46,768 bases of DNA, taken from NCBI RefSeq assembly GCF_947255005.1, contig NZ_CAMYFI010000016.1, positions 1 through 46,768 on the forward strand. The letters are read 5' to 3'. The notes below the pieces were generated by a model that did not search any database, had not been told where the DNA came from, and saw only the letters and a program-made list of their open reading frames with translations. This DNA comes from an uncultured Tessaracoccus sp. GTDB taxonomy: Bacteria; Actinomycetota; Actinomycetes; Propionibacteriales; Propionibacteriaceae. Positions 1 through 6,883 of this stretch are shown here, piece by piece. Position numbers and translations under genes: made by a program. Each line of letters opens with the position of its first letter. Within the stretch, counting starts at the first letter, position 1.

Positions 1-52
1 CAGCCAGCGCTCGCTGGACAGGGAAGCAGGTAGGAACGAAACCCAGGGCGAT

Positions 53-75
53 TCAGTTGGCGAGTTTTGCAGTTT
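53..75. repeat. Solitary half of family-2 palindrome
   Basis: The segment carries GGCGAGTTTTGCAGTT, identical to the right arm of the perfect hairpins at 40262-40348 and 41293-41371. No matching left arm exists in bases 1-52. It is therefore a decayed or half copy, or the remaining arm of an element broken by rearrangement. Confidence 0.6.
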
Positions 76-91
76 TGGTGAGTGTGAAGAT

Positions 92-237
92 GCGTCTCGA
101 TACGCGCCTTCAGCGCTACTCGACGATCGGGGCGCCGGGTGAGCAAGACCGGTGGTTGAGCCGCCCGCGTAGCGGGCGTGTCGAAACCCCGGGACGCGTC
201 TCGATACACGGGCTTCGCCCGTTACTCGACGATCTGG
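92..237. repeat. Cluster of three GC-rich palindromic boxes (family 4)
   Basis: Three related boxes lie in tandem with alternating orientation: 92-127 (TCTCGATACGCG ... CTACTCGACGA), 151-188 (GGTGGTTGAG, a palindromic CGCCCGC/GCGGGCG core, then GTCGAAACC) and 195-232 (TCTCGATACACGGG ... GTTACTCGACGA). They are variants of a dispersed actinobacterial intergenic box of the form GGTGGTTGAG-core-TCGAAACC. A second cluster lies at 36651-36845. The boxes account for most of the gene-free bases 1-284; nothing else was recognised there. Confidence 0.7.
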
Positions 238-284
238 CAAAGGGCGCTCGACGAACAGCAAGGGCGAGGGCGAACCGTCGGCGG

Positions 285-296
285 TAGAGTGAGCGC
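285..296 (+). promoter_or_regulatory. Leaderless -10 box of the deaminase gene
   Basis: TAGAGT at 285-290 is followed by six bases and then the GTG start at 297. No Shine-Dalgarno sequence is present, so transcription probably begins at the start codon. Confidence 0.55.
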
Positions 297-734
297 GTGA
301 CTACGCAACGCCCTACATTTGATGAACTCGGCATGGCCACAGCCAGGCTGTGGGGCACCCGCTCCGCAGATGCGAAGGTGCAGGTCGGAGCGTGCCTGCT
401 CGATCACAACAACCGGGTGGTCGGCGTCGGCTACAACGGGCGCGCCGCGGGTGAGCCGAACGAACGCGAATCGATGGAGCAGGGCCTCTCGGGCTTCATC
501 CACGCTGAGGTGAACGCCCTGCTCGCCGCCAATTGGAACGGCGAGCAGCACACGCTCTACGTCACGCACGAGCCCTGCGCCACCTGCGCGCGCCTTATCG
601 TCAACAGCCGCCGCGTGCGCCGCGTGCTCTACGCGTCACCGTATAAGGAGCAGAACCGCGTGGACGCGCAGCTCCCGTCGGGCGCGGAGATCCTACGGGC
701 TGCAGGCGTAGAGGTCAGCGCCTTCGACGCCTGA
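297..734 (+). CDS. Cytidine/deoxycytidylate deaminase family protein
   Basis: The 145-residue product is a zinc-dependent deaminase of the dCMP/cytidine deaminase superfamily. The zinc site is visible as H69-A-E71 (FIHAEVNAL) and P93-C94-A-T-C97 (PCATCARL). The two cysteines and the histidine bind zinc and the glutamate is the proton shuttle. Length and motif spacing fit dCMP-deaminase-like or ComE-type proteins; the substrate (dCMP, a tRNA base or another nucleotide) cannot be read from sequence. The GTG start is chosen because a leaderless -10 box lies six bases upstream. The gene stands alone and converges with the ABC ATPase gene, whose stop lies 11 bases away. Confidence 0.85.
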   Translation: MTTQRPTFDELGMATARLWGTRSADAKVQVGACLLDHNNRVVGVGYNGRAAGEPNERESMEQGLSGFIHAEVNALLAANWNGEQHTLYVTHEPCATCARLIVNSRRVRRVLYASPYKEQNRVDAQLPSGAEILRAAGVEVSAFDA

Positions 735-745
735 CCCGCCGCCCC

Positions 746-1435
746 TCACGCAGCCATGCGGTGGCGCATCTGGGCGAGCACACCGTCGCGCATCTCGAAC
801 GCAGCGTCGAAGCTGGGCAGCTGCTCCGGTTCGTGCGTCACGACGACGGTGGCCAGCTTGCGCTCATGCGTGATGCGGCGCAACAGCTCGATGATCTCGT
901 TGCCCCGCTCCTGGTCGAGCGCGCTCGTGGGCTCGTCGACGAGCATCACCGACGGCTCGTGGATGATCGCCCGTGCAATATTGACGCGCTGCTGCTGACC
1001 ACCGGACAGCTGTGCGGGCAGGCGATCGGCGAGCTTGCTGCACCCGACGGCGTCGAGCACCTCCGGGATCTGCGCCATGCTGCGCTCACGGGCCCCACGG
1101 CTGCCCATCCGCAGCACCACTTCGAGCTGCTCGCGCACGGTGAGGGACGGAATGAGGTTCGGGCTCTGAAAGACGATCCCCAGCTTGCTTCGACGAAGTG
1201 CCGCTTTCCCCTTCGAGTTCAACGTCGTGATGTCTGTGCCGTCGATGTCCACGTGGCCGGAATCTGGTGTGACAAGGGTCGACGCCACGGCCAGCAGGCT
1301 GGATTTGCCCGAGCCGCTCGGGCCGGTGACGGCCGCGAAGGTGTTGGGCTCCACCGTGAGTGAGACGTTATCGAGCGCCGTGACGCGCTCGTCGCCGTCG
1401 GGGTAGGTGAGGATGACATCGGTGAGTTTCAGCAT
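746..1435 (-). CDS. ABC transporter ATP-binding protein (MacB/LolD type)
   Basis: This 229-residue ATPase powers the FtsX-type permease encoded just upstream. It shows Walker A GPSGSGKS (38-45), the Q-loop glutamine (90), the signature LSGGQ (143-147), Walker B MLVDEP (164-169) and the H-loop histidine (201). The family (MacB/LolD/SalX) moves lipoproteins, peptides or antimicrobials outward or within the envelope. The start at 1435 is preferred over in-frame upstream starts because AAAGGA precedes it at good spacing and the protein begins MLKLTDV as the family does. The permease gene ends 29 bases upstream, so the two form an operon. The neighbouring two-component system suggests drug- or stress-triggered control. 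Confidence 0.9.
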   Translation of the reverse strand: MLKLTDVILTYPDGDERVTALDNVSLTVEPNTFAAVTGPSGSGKSSLLAVASTLVTPDSGHVDIDGTDITTLNSKGKAALRRSKLGIVFQSPNLIPSLTVREQLEVVLRMGSRGARERSMAQIPEVLDAVGCSKLADRLPAQLSGGQQQRVNIARAIIHEPSVMLVDEPTSALDQERGNEIIELLRRITHERKLATVVVTHEPEQLPSFDAAFEMRDGVLAQMRHRMAA

Positions 1436-1464
1436 GAGCGTTCCTTTCGTGGCGAGAGTGAGGG

Positions 1465-2529
1465 TCAGGCGGCCGAAGCCAGCGCGACCAGGGGATCGAC
1501 GGCGGTGATGCGCCGCTGCGACACATAGGCACCCAGCAGGCCGGCGATCACCATGCCCACCGACGGCACGAGCAGGGTGAGCCAATTCATCACAAACGGG
1601 AGCGCATTGCCGACGAGCAGTCCAAGCCCGACGGTGGCCCCGGTGCCGAGCCCCACCCCGATCAGCAGCACGAGCAGCGCCTGGCCGAGCGCATCCGTCG
1701 AAATCCAACCATTACTTGCGCCAAGCGCCTTCAAAATCGCGATGTCGCGCTGGCGCTGCATCGACCACACGAGGAAGAACACGCCGATCACGAGCACGGC
1801 GATCACCATGAGCATCCCGATCATCATGCCCAGCGAACCGATCTCCGACTTGAGTGCCTCCACCGCGAGTAGCGATGGCAGCAGGGCCTGCGTCGTCGTG
1901 CTCTGAGCCGTATCCATCGCCTTGACATCGGGGTTGCCGTCGACGAGGAGAACGTTGGCGTAGGCCTGCGGCTGGCGCGTGCTCTCCAGGTACTCGTGGA
2001 GCGCATCGGTGGTGACCCACGCCACGTCGCGGTGGGAGAACTCCGTGTTCTCAGCTAGTTTCCCGACGGTCATGTCGCGGCCGGCGAGCGTCACGGTGTC
2101 ACCCGCGTGGACGCCCAAGTCGTCCGCGATGCTCTTGCCGAGCGTGATGTGATCCGCATCGCCGGGCACCTCGTCGATCCGCCCTGTCGTAGTGGCGAGC
2201 AGCGCGACGGCGACGTCGGCATCGCCGCGTTCAACCTGCGCGAAGGTGAGGCCGAGCGGGTCAGCACGGTCGACGCCTGCCGCTTCCTTCCAGGCCCTCG
2301 CCTGCTGTTCGCTCACCCGAGACGTCGTGTACGAGGGTGATTCGTCGTCGGGCATCGAAAACACTACCTTGTCAGCACCAAGTCGCATCAGTGAAGACAC
2401 GTTCTGCGACGCCAAACCGCCGGTCAGGCCAGTGAGGAACCCGACGAGCAACGTCATGAGCGCGACGACGATAGTGATGAGTGCGAAGCGGCCCTTGCTG
2501 TGCCGCAGATCCCGCAAAGCCAAGTACAT
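1465..2529 (-). CDS. FtsX-family ABC transporter permease
   Basis: The 354-residue membrane protein has the MacB/FtsX layout: one N-terminal membrane segment (about 15-37), a large extracytoplasmic domain (about 40-230) and three C-terminal membrane segments (about 235-257, 283-307 and 317-337). The sequence QRQRDIAILKALGAS after the second segment is typical of FtsX-type permeases. The start at 2529 (MYLALRDLRHSKGR) is supported by GAAAGGGA upstream; a longer in-frame N-terminus is not. It pairs with the ATPase encoded downstream, probably as a 2+2 exporter. The divergent histidine kinase begins 128 bases away, so the intergenic space at 2530-2657 should hold the regulated promoter. The substrate is unknown. 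Confidence 0.88.
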   Translation of the reverse strand: MYLALRDLRHSKGRFALITIVVALMTLLVGFLTGLTGGLASQNVSSLMRLGADKVVFSMPDDESPSYTTSRVSEQQARAWKEAAGVDRADPLGLTFAQVERGDADVAVALLATTTGRIDEVPGDADHITLGKSIADDLGVHAGDTVTLAGRDMTVGKLAENTEFSHRDVAWVTTDALHEYLESTRQPQAYANVLLVDGNPDVKAMDTAQSTTTQALLPSLLAVEALKSEIGSLGMMIGMLMVIAVLVIGVFFLVWSMQRQRDIAILKALGASNGWISTDALGQALLVLLIGVGLGTGATVGLGLLVGNALPFVMNWLTLLVPSVGMVIAGLLGAYVSQRRITAVDPLVALASAA

Positions 2530-2645
2530 AGCCAGTCCCTTTCTCGAACACCTTCCATGCTGCTCTGGCCTGTGCTCTCGCACGAGAACCTTCGGGACGG
2601 ATTCACCTCATCCTTTTGGCTGAACTTCACCCAACCCCGACGGAC

Positions 2646-2657
2646 TAGCCTGGAAAC
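2646..2657 (+). promoter_or_regulatory. Leaderless -10 box of the histidine kinase gene
   Basis: TAGCCT at 2646-2651 is followed by six bases and GTG at 2658, with no ribosome binding site. This fits a leaderless transcript. Confidence 0.55.
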
Positions 2658-3836
2658 GTGGCCAGACGCACAACCCCGCACCCTTCGCCGACGCAGATGC
2701 TGGCGCTGCTCGGCATCGGCCTGCTTTTCGCTGGCCTGGCGGTTTATCCGGCGGGGATGGCCTTCGCGCTTGGGCACCCGCATTTGACCGGCATCGTCGT
2801 ATTCACCGCCATCACCTGCGTCATCCTCGCCGGTGGGCTCGTCGGTCTCAGCCGGATGCACGACCTCAGCCGGCCCGCCAACGACCTCCACGTCGACGTG
2901 CTGATCTTCCTGCTGGCCGTGACCGTGCCGTGGGCGATGGTGATCGTCGAATCCCCCGACGCGTCGTACTTCCTCACCGCGCTGGCGCTGCTCGCGTCGT
3001 GGCTACTTCCGCCCATCGCAGGCGCCATCGCGACGGCGATCGTCGCGGGATTCACCGTGGCCGGCCAGGTGTTTCACCACGGACTGACCGCAGGCACCGT
3101 CGTCGGGCCGATCGTCGTGGCCGTGCTGATCGTCGCGTTCGTAGCGATGATTCGGATGGTGTACCGCTCGTCAGACGCGTCGAAAGTATTACTGATGAAG
3201 CTGCGCGCGAGCCAGGCGGAGAGGACGCGGGTCGAACGCGAGGCGGGGCGCATTGCGGAACGAGCCAGGATTGGACGCGACCTGCACGACACCGTCGCGC
3301 AATCCCTGTCGAGCATCCAGCTGCTGCTGCAAGCCGCCGAGCGCGCGACAGACGCAGACCAAGTGCGGGCGCACCTGGCGCTGGCGCGCGACACCGCCCA
3401 GGCATCGCTCGCCGAGACCAGGGCATTCATCGGCGAACTCACGCCTCCAGATCTCGTCGACACCGGACTGGCGCCCGCGCTGCGTCGCCTCGCTGACGAC
3501 GCCAAGGTGCCCACAAAGCTCGCCGTGGAAGGTGCAGCTCGCGGCTTGGATGCACGCAGCGAAACAGCGCTGTTTCGCGTTGCGCAGGAATCTCTGCGCA
3601 ACGTCGAGGCCCACGCGAACGCCCAGCACTGCCAGATCACGCTCATCTATGAGCCGGAAGAAGTAGCCTTGGAAATCGACGACGACGGCTGCGGCTTCGA
3701 CGTCGATGCGGCCGCGCGCAAGGGCCGATTCGGATTGCAAGGCATGCGCTCGCGCATCGAGGAACTGGGAGGGACGCTCACCATCGTTTCATCGGGCGAC
3801 GACGGCACCCTCGTCGCCGCCAGAGTCCCCGCCTGA
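2658..3836 (+). CDS. Two-component sensor histidine kinase (NarL/DesK class)
   Basis: The 392-residue protein has about five membrane segments (within residues 12-168), a coiled-coil linker (about 175-203), a HisKA_3 dimerisation domain and a HATPase domain. The phosphoacceptor is H210 in GRDLHDTVAQSL. ATP-site landmarks are the N-box ESLRNVEAHA (from 311), DDDGCGFD (341-348) and GRFGLQGM (356-363). The short-looped sensor region suggests detection of a signal in or at the membrane. The response regulator gene follows after 12 bases, and an ABC exporter operon is divergent. Such kinase/regulator/exporter groups commonly respond to cell-envelope stress or antimicrobials; that role is inferred here. 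Confidence 0.9.
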   Translation: MARRTTPHPSPTQMLALLGIGLLFAGLAVYPAGMAFALGHPHLTGIVVFTAITCVILAGGLVGLSRMHDLSRPANDLHVDVLIFLLAVTVPWAMVIVESPDASYFLTALALLASWLLPPIAGAIATAIVAGFTVAGQVFHHGLTAGTVVGPIVVAVLIVAFVAMIRMVYRSSDASKVLLMKLRASQAERTRVEREAGRIAERARIGRDLHDTVAQSLSSIQLLLQAAERATDADQVRAHLALARDTAQASLAETRAFIGELTPPDLVDTGLAPALRRLADDAKVPTKLAVEGAARGLDARSETALFRVAQESLRNVEAHANAQHCQITLIYEPEEVALEIDDDGCGFDVDAAARKGRFGLQGMRSRIEELGGTLTIVSSGDDGTLVAARVPA

Positions 3837-3848
3837 GAGGAGCCGAGC

Positions 3849-4469
3849 ATGATACGCATCCTGATTGCCGACGATCACCCCATCGTGCGTGCCGGCTTGC
3901 GCGCCGTCTTCGAAGCCGAGCCCGATTTCCAGGTAGTGGGGGAGGTCGATCGAGCGCTCGACGCCGTCGACCGGGCGAAGGTAGGGGGCATCGACCTCAT
4001 CACCATGGACCTCCGCTTCCCATCCGGTCCGTCAGGGGTGGACGCCGTCGAACGCATCCAGTCACTCGACGATCCGCCCGCCGTGCTCGTCCTCACGAAC
4101 TACGACACCGACACCGACATCTTGCGCGCCGTGGAAGCCGGCGCCGGCGGCTACCTGCTGAAAGATTCACCTGCCGACGTGCTCGTCCGCGGAGTGCGCG
4201 ACGCGGCAGCCGGGCGCCCGGTGTTGGCACCGGCAGTAGCGTCGAAGTTGATGCACCGGCTGCGCACGCCATCATTGCAACTCACCGCAAGGGAGCGCGA
4301 CGTGCTGTTGTGTCTCGACCGCGGCCTCAGTAACCAGGCCATCAGTGCGGAACTCTTTCTCAGCCGGGCCACCGTGAAATCGCACCTGGCAAGGCTGTAT
4401 TCGAAGCTCGGGGTCTCCAGTCGAACGGCAGCCCTCGCTAAGGCCAGGGAGCAAGGGCTGCTCGACTGA
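3849..4469 (+). CDS. NarL/FixJ-type response regulator
   Basis: The 206-residue regulator has a receiver domain with the acidic pocket D8-D9, the phosphoacceptor D54 (ITMDLRFP) and the conserved K105 (GGYLLKDS). A LuxR-type helix-turn-helix follows at about 140-200 (LTARERDVLLCLDRGLSNQAI). It is the partner of the adjacent kinase and probably controls the divergent ABC transporter operon. The ATG start has GAGGAG upstream. The receiver loop LRFPSGPSGV after the phosphoacceptor is slightly extended, as in many actinobacterial NarL proteins. A family-1 hairpin begins 24 bases after the stop and may also act as terminator. Confidence 0.92.
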   Translation: MIRILIADDHPIVRAGLRAVFEAEPDFQVVGEVDRALDAVDRAKVGGIDLITMDLRFPSGPSGVDAVERIQSLDDPPAVLVLTNYDTDTDILRAVEAGAGGYLLKDSPADVLVRGVRDAAAGRPVLAPAVASKLMHRLRTPSLQLTARERDVLLCLDRGLSNQAISAELFLSRATVKSHLARLYSKLGVSSRTAALAKAREQGLLD

Positions 4470-4492
4470 GCAGTCAGCAGGGCGGGACGCTG

Positions 4493-4582
4493 CGAAAAGT
4501 GACCGTTATCCTCCACGGCTGCAACATTTGCCGCCCATACGGGGAAGATTTGCTGTGTGTGGAGGATAACGGTCACTTTTCG
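4493..4582. repeat. Family-1 palindromic element, left copy
   Basis: A perfect 24-bp inverted repeat (4493-4516 and 4559-4582, outer arm CGAAAAGTGACCGTTATCC) encloses a 42-nt loop. The loop contains ATTTGC twice. Loop and stem are closely related to the copy at 5395-5470, and the similarity continues on the right flank to about 4627. The element sits between the response regulator stop and the MOSC gene. Confidence 0.85.
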
Positions 4583-4656
4583 GTTGGTCTCCGCTGCAGG
4601 CGGCTTCTGCCCAGACTGCGCGCATGCCCGCGCGCCTGGCGTAGCAACATGGCGAC

Positions 4657-5397
4657 GTGAACATTCCATCGTTCTCCGTGGTGAGCTTCGGCTACGCACC
4701 CATCAAGGGCGTCCGGCATGAACCGAGGACCGTCGATGTCGACGCGTTCGGCCCGGTAGGGGACCGGCGTTGGTGCCTCGTTGACGATCAGCTCAAGGTG
4801 CTGCGTACGGTGCAGCATCTCGAATTGTTGGCGGTTCGCGTGCATCAAATGGGGCAGCTCACCGTTCAGTTCCCGGACGGAACGACGGTGGTGACTTCCC
4901 CGCAGCCCACCGGTGAGCAGTGCATGGTTGGCTACTGGAAGCGCATGGTTCCTGCGACCTTCGCACCGTCGGAGCTGGACGTTGCCTTCAGCGACTACCT
5001 GGGCACATCCGTGCGCCTCGCCCAGCCCGAGCGGGGCGCCATCGTGTACGGCAGCCCCATCTCTCTCATCACATCAGCGAGCGTACGCGACCTGGGCACA
5101 CGTGTGCACGCAACAGATCTCCTCGAGCAGGCAGCTCGATTTCGTGCTACCTACCTGGTGGACCACGACGAGGCCTACGCGGAAGATGCGTGGCCTGGCA
5201 AGGTAATTCGCTTGGGCGAGGTGCTCGTCGAGGTGACTGGCGCCATCGGGCGCTGCGCAGTGATCGACGCACATCCCACGACAGGCGAGCGTGACCTCAG
5301 CGTGCTGCGCACGCTCGCCGGCTACCGCCCGCGCAACGATGCGGGAGAACCATGCTTCGGCGTGCAGGGTCGCGTGGTGGGTACCAGCAGAATCTGA
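4657..5397 (+). CDS. MOSC-domain protein
   Basis: The 246-residue protein has an N-terminal MOSC beta-barrel region (about 1-90) and a C-terminal MOSC domain with the conserved cysteine C200 in GRCAVIDAHPTTGERD followed by LSVLRTLAGYR. In the family this cysteine binds the molybdenum cofactor sulfur; members act in cofactor sulfuration or as mARC/YiiM-like reductases of N-hydroxylated compounds. The specific reaction is not known. The GTG start is not preceded by a clear ribosome site; CAACAT six bases upstream could be a weak leaderless -10. Family-1 hairpins flank the gene on both sides, and its TGA stop lies inside the left arm of the downstream hairpin. Confidence 0.8.
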   Translation: MNIPSFSVVSFGYAPIKGVRHEPRTVDVDAFGPVGDRRWCLVDDQLKVLRTVQHLELLAVRVHQMGQLTVQFPDGTTVVTSPQPTGEQCMVGYWKRMVPATFAPSELDVAFSDYLGTSVRLAQPERGAIVYGSPISLITSASVRDLGTRVHATDLLEQAARFRATYLVDHDEAYAEDAWPGKVIRLGEVLVEVTGAIGRCAVIDAHPTTGERDLSVLRTLAGYRPRNDAGEPCFGVQGRVVGTSRI

Positions 5398-5470
5398 CCG
5401 TTATCCTCCACAGCTGCATTATTTCCCGCCTATACGGCGAAGATTTGCCGCGCGTGGAGGATAACGGTCA
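5395..5470. repeat. Family-1 palindromic element, right copy
   Basis: A perfect 17-bp inverted repeat (5395-5411 and 5454-5470) encloses a 42-nt loop similar to the loop at 4517-4558 (shared CTGCA, ATACGG and GAAGATTTGC). The MOSC stop codon is the first three bases of the left arm. Homology to the left copy continues on the right flank to about 5522 (TTTTCGGTTG, then CGCTTC ... AGACTG-GCGCATGC) and includes the -10 box used by the next transcript. Confidence 0.85.
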
Positions 5471-5506
5471 CTTTTCGGTTGTTCACCGCCGCCACCCGCT
5501 TCCGCC

Positions 5507-5518
5507 TAGACTGTGCGC
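5507..5518 (+). promoter_or_regulatory. Leaderless -10 box of the 28-residue upstream ORF
   Basis: TAGACT at 5507-5512 is followed by six bases and ATG at 5519. The homologous place in the left repeat flank reads CAGACT, a weaker version. Confidence 0.5.
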
Positions 5519-5605
5519 ATGCTGGACGCCCCTGATGCGACGCCTCCGCAGCGGCCCGAACCGAGCGCACCCGGCGCACGTTGTGCGGAGGCCGCCCACC
5601 GATGA
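5519..5605 (+). CDS. Possible leaderless 28-residue upstream ORF
   Basis: A short frame begins with ATG exactly six bases after a TAGACT -10 box and ends with TGA overlapping the ATG of the following membrane-protein gene (ATGA at 5602-5605). The predicted peptide is Ala/Pro-rich (it begins MLDAPDATPPQRPEPS) and has no recognised domain. The layout suggests that ribosomes enter on a leaderless transcript and reach the next gene by translational coupling. Chance is possible, since short frames are common at this GC content. Confidence 0.4.
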   Translation: MLDAPDATPPQRPEPSAPGARCAEAAHR

Positions 5606-6771
5606 GTCGAGATAGGTCGGCAGCTTCTGCAGCAGGTGGGTGGGTTGTCTCGTGGCTGACGGGCGCCATCGCAGCCGTGGTGGCGCTCCTCACGCAGATG
5701 AGTTCGCGCTGGGGTGTGTTCCACCCGAGCCTGCTACTGAACGTGGCGGATACCGACGCCATCGCGCCTCGCATCGCGGCCGTTGACCCAGCCTTCCAAT
5801 TCACCACGACGCACGACCACTACGACGGCGTCTACCTATGGGCCATGGCGACGGATCCTTTCGCGGTAGCCGGAGGCTCACACGAGCTCATCGACTTGGC
5901 GGCCTACCGGTACGGCCACCCCCTCTACTCTTGGATCGCCGGAGCCCTGAGCTTCGGCCACGCACCGGCCTTGCCATGGGTGTTCTGGGCGCTCAGCCTC
6001 GTGTCGATGATTGGCGCGGCGGTAGCGGTCTCGCGGCTGGCCGTACGGCTTGGCGGGTCGCCGTGGCTCGGCCTCATCGTGGCGTGCAGCCCCGGTTTGC
6101 TGTTCAGTGCCTCGACGGCGCTCACCGAACCAGCACAACTACTCCTCGTCGCGCTGCTGTGTTTGCGCTGGCTCGACCAACGCACGAGCCCCATCGAAAT
6201 CGCCGCGCTCACCGCAGCGATGTGCCTACTCAAAGAGCCGCTCGTGCTGGTCGCCGTCGCGCTCGGTGTGAGCGGGCTCATCCAAGGCCTACGCGAACGC
6301 AACATCGAGTGGAGCCGCCTGTTTGCGCTGCTCGCCGGGCCCATGGCGCTGGGCGCGTGGCTGCTGTTCATCCGCGGGCGCTTCGCAGCCGAGCAAAAGA
6401 CGTACGACGACGGCAATCTCGGCCGCCCGATCGAAGGATGGCTCGAAACCTTCCGCCTCGCCACGAGCCTGCGCTTCGGCGGCGCCATGCAGTCGCAGAT
6501 TGGATCGACGGCGGTGCCCGGTCTGATGGCGACGGCGGCCGTGCTGGTGATTGCTTCGACGGTGGGTCTTCGTCGGTTCGACGCGTTCGGCCTCGTCGTC
6601 GTGTTTCAGTCGGCGTTGGTGGCGTGTCTCGGGTGGCGCACCCTGCTCTACCCCCACGAGATGTTCCGCATTCCGTCGGTGCCGGTGACGCTCGCCGTCC
6701 TGCTCCTGGGCGTGACGTTGAACTTGAAACGAGGCACCCCTACGCGCGCGAACTCAACCCGAAGGGGCTAA
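5602..6771 (+). CDS. GT-C-like polytopic membrane protein
   Basis: The 389-residue protein has about nine or ten hydrophobic segments. After the first segment comes a periplasmic-type loop with DHYDGVYLWAMATDPF (YDG at 74-76), which resembles the conserved loop of GT-C polyprenyl-phosphate-sugar glycosyltransferases and related integral membrane families; the acidic residues there would be the catalytic site. A later loop (RFAAEQKTYDDGNLG) is also hydrophilic. The function is probably extracytoplasmic sugar transfer, but no acceptor can be named. The ATG at 5602 is favoured by overlap with the upstream short ORF; an in-frame TTG at 5581 is the alternative. The 112 bases before fumC hold a TAGGCT -10 box (6841-6846). 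Confidence 0.65.
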   Translation: MSRDRSAASAAGGWVVSWLTGAIAAVVALLTQMSSRWGVFHPSLLLNVADTDAIAPRIAAVDPAFQFTTTHDHYDGVYLWAMATDPFAVAGGSHELIDLAAYRYGHPLYSWIAGALSFGHAPALPWVFWALSLVSMIGAAVAVSRLAVRLGGSPWLGLIVACSPGLLFSASTALTEPAQLLLVALLCLRWLDQRTSPIEIAALTAAMCLLKEPLVLVAVALGVSGLIQGLRERNIEWSRLFALLAGPMALGAWLLFIRGRFAAEQKTYDDGNLGRPIEGWLETFRLATSLRFGGAMQSQIGSTAVPGLMATAAVLVIASTVGLRRFDAFGLVVVFQSALVACLGWRTLLYPHEMFRIPSVPVTLAVLLLGVTLNLKRGTPTRANSTRRG

Positions 6772-6883
6772 CGGACGGCGAATCGTCGGCTGCGCGCTGC
6801 TTGAACCATGGCTGCCCGGAAGCGGGGCACAGCCCCCGGCTAGGCTTGGAACCACACGTTTCCGTCACGCGAAGGAGCCACAA

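Noticed and set aside
1436..1708. N-terminal extension of the ABC ATPase into the permease gene
   Set aside because: The extra residues are low-complexity Arg/Ala-rich shadow sequence; the ribosome site and family alignment point to 1435.
4493..5470. CRISPR-like repeats
   Set aside because: Only two copies about 900 bases apart, each a long hairpin with related loops, no spacers and no cas genes.
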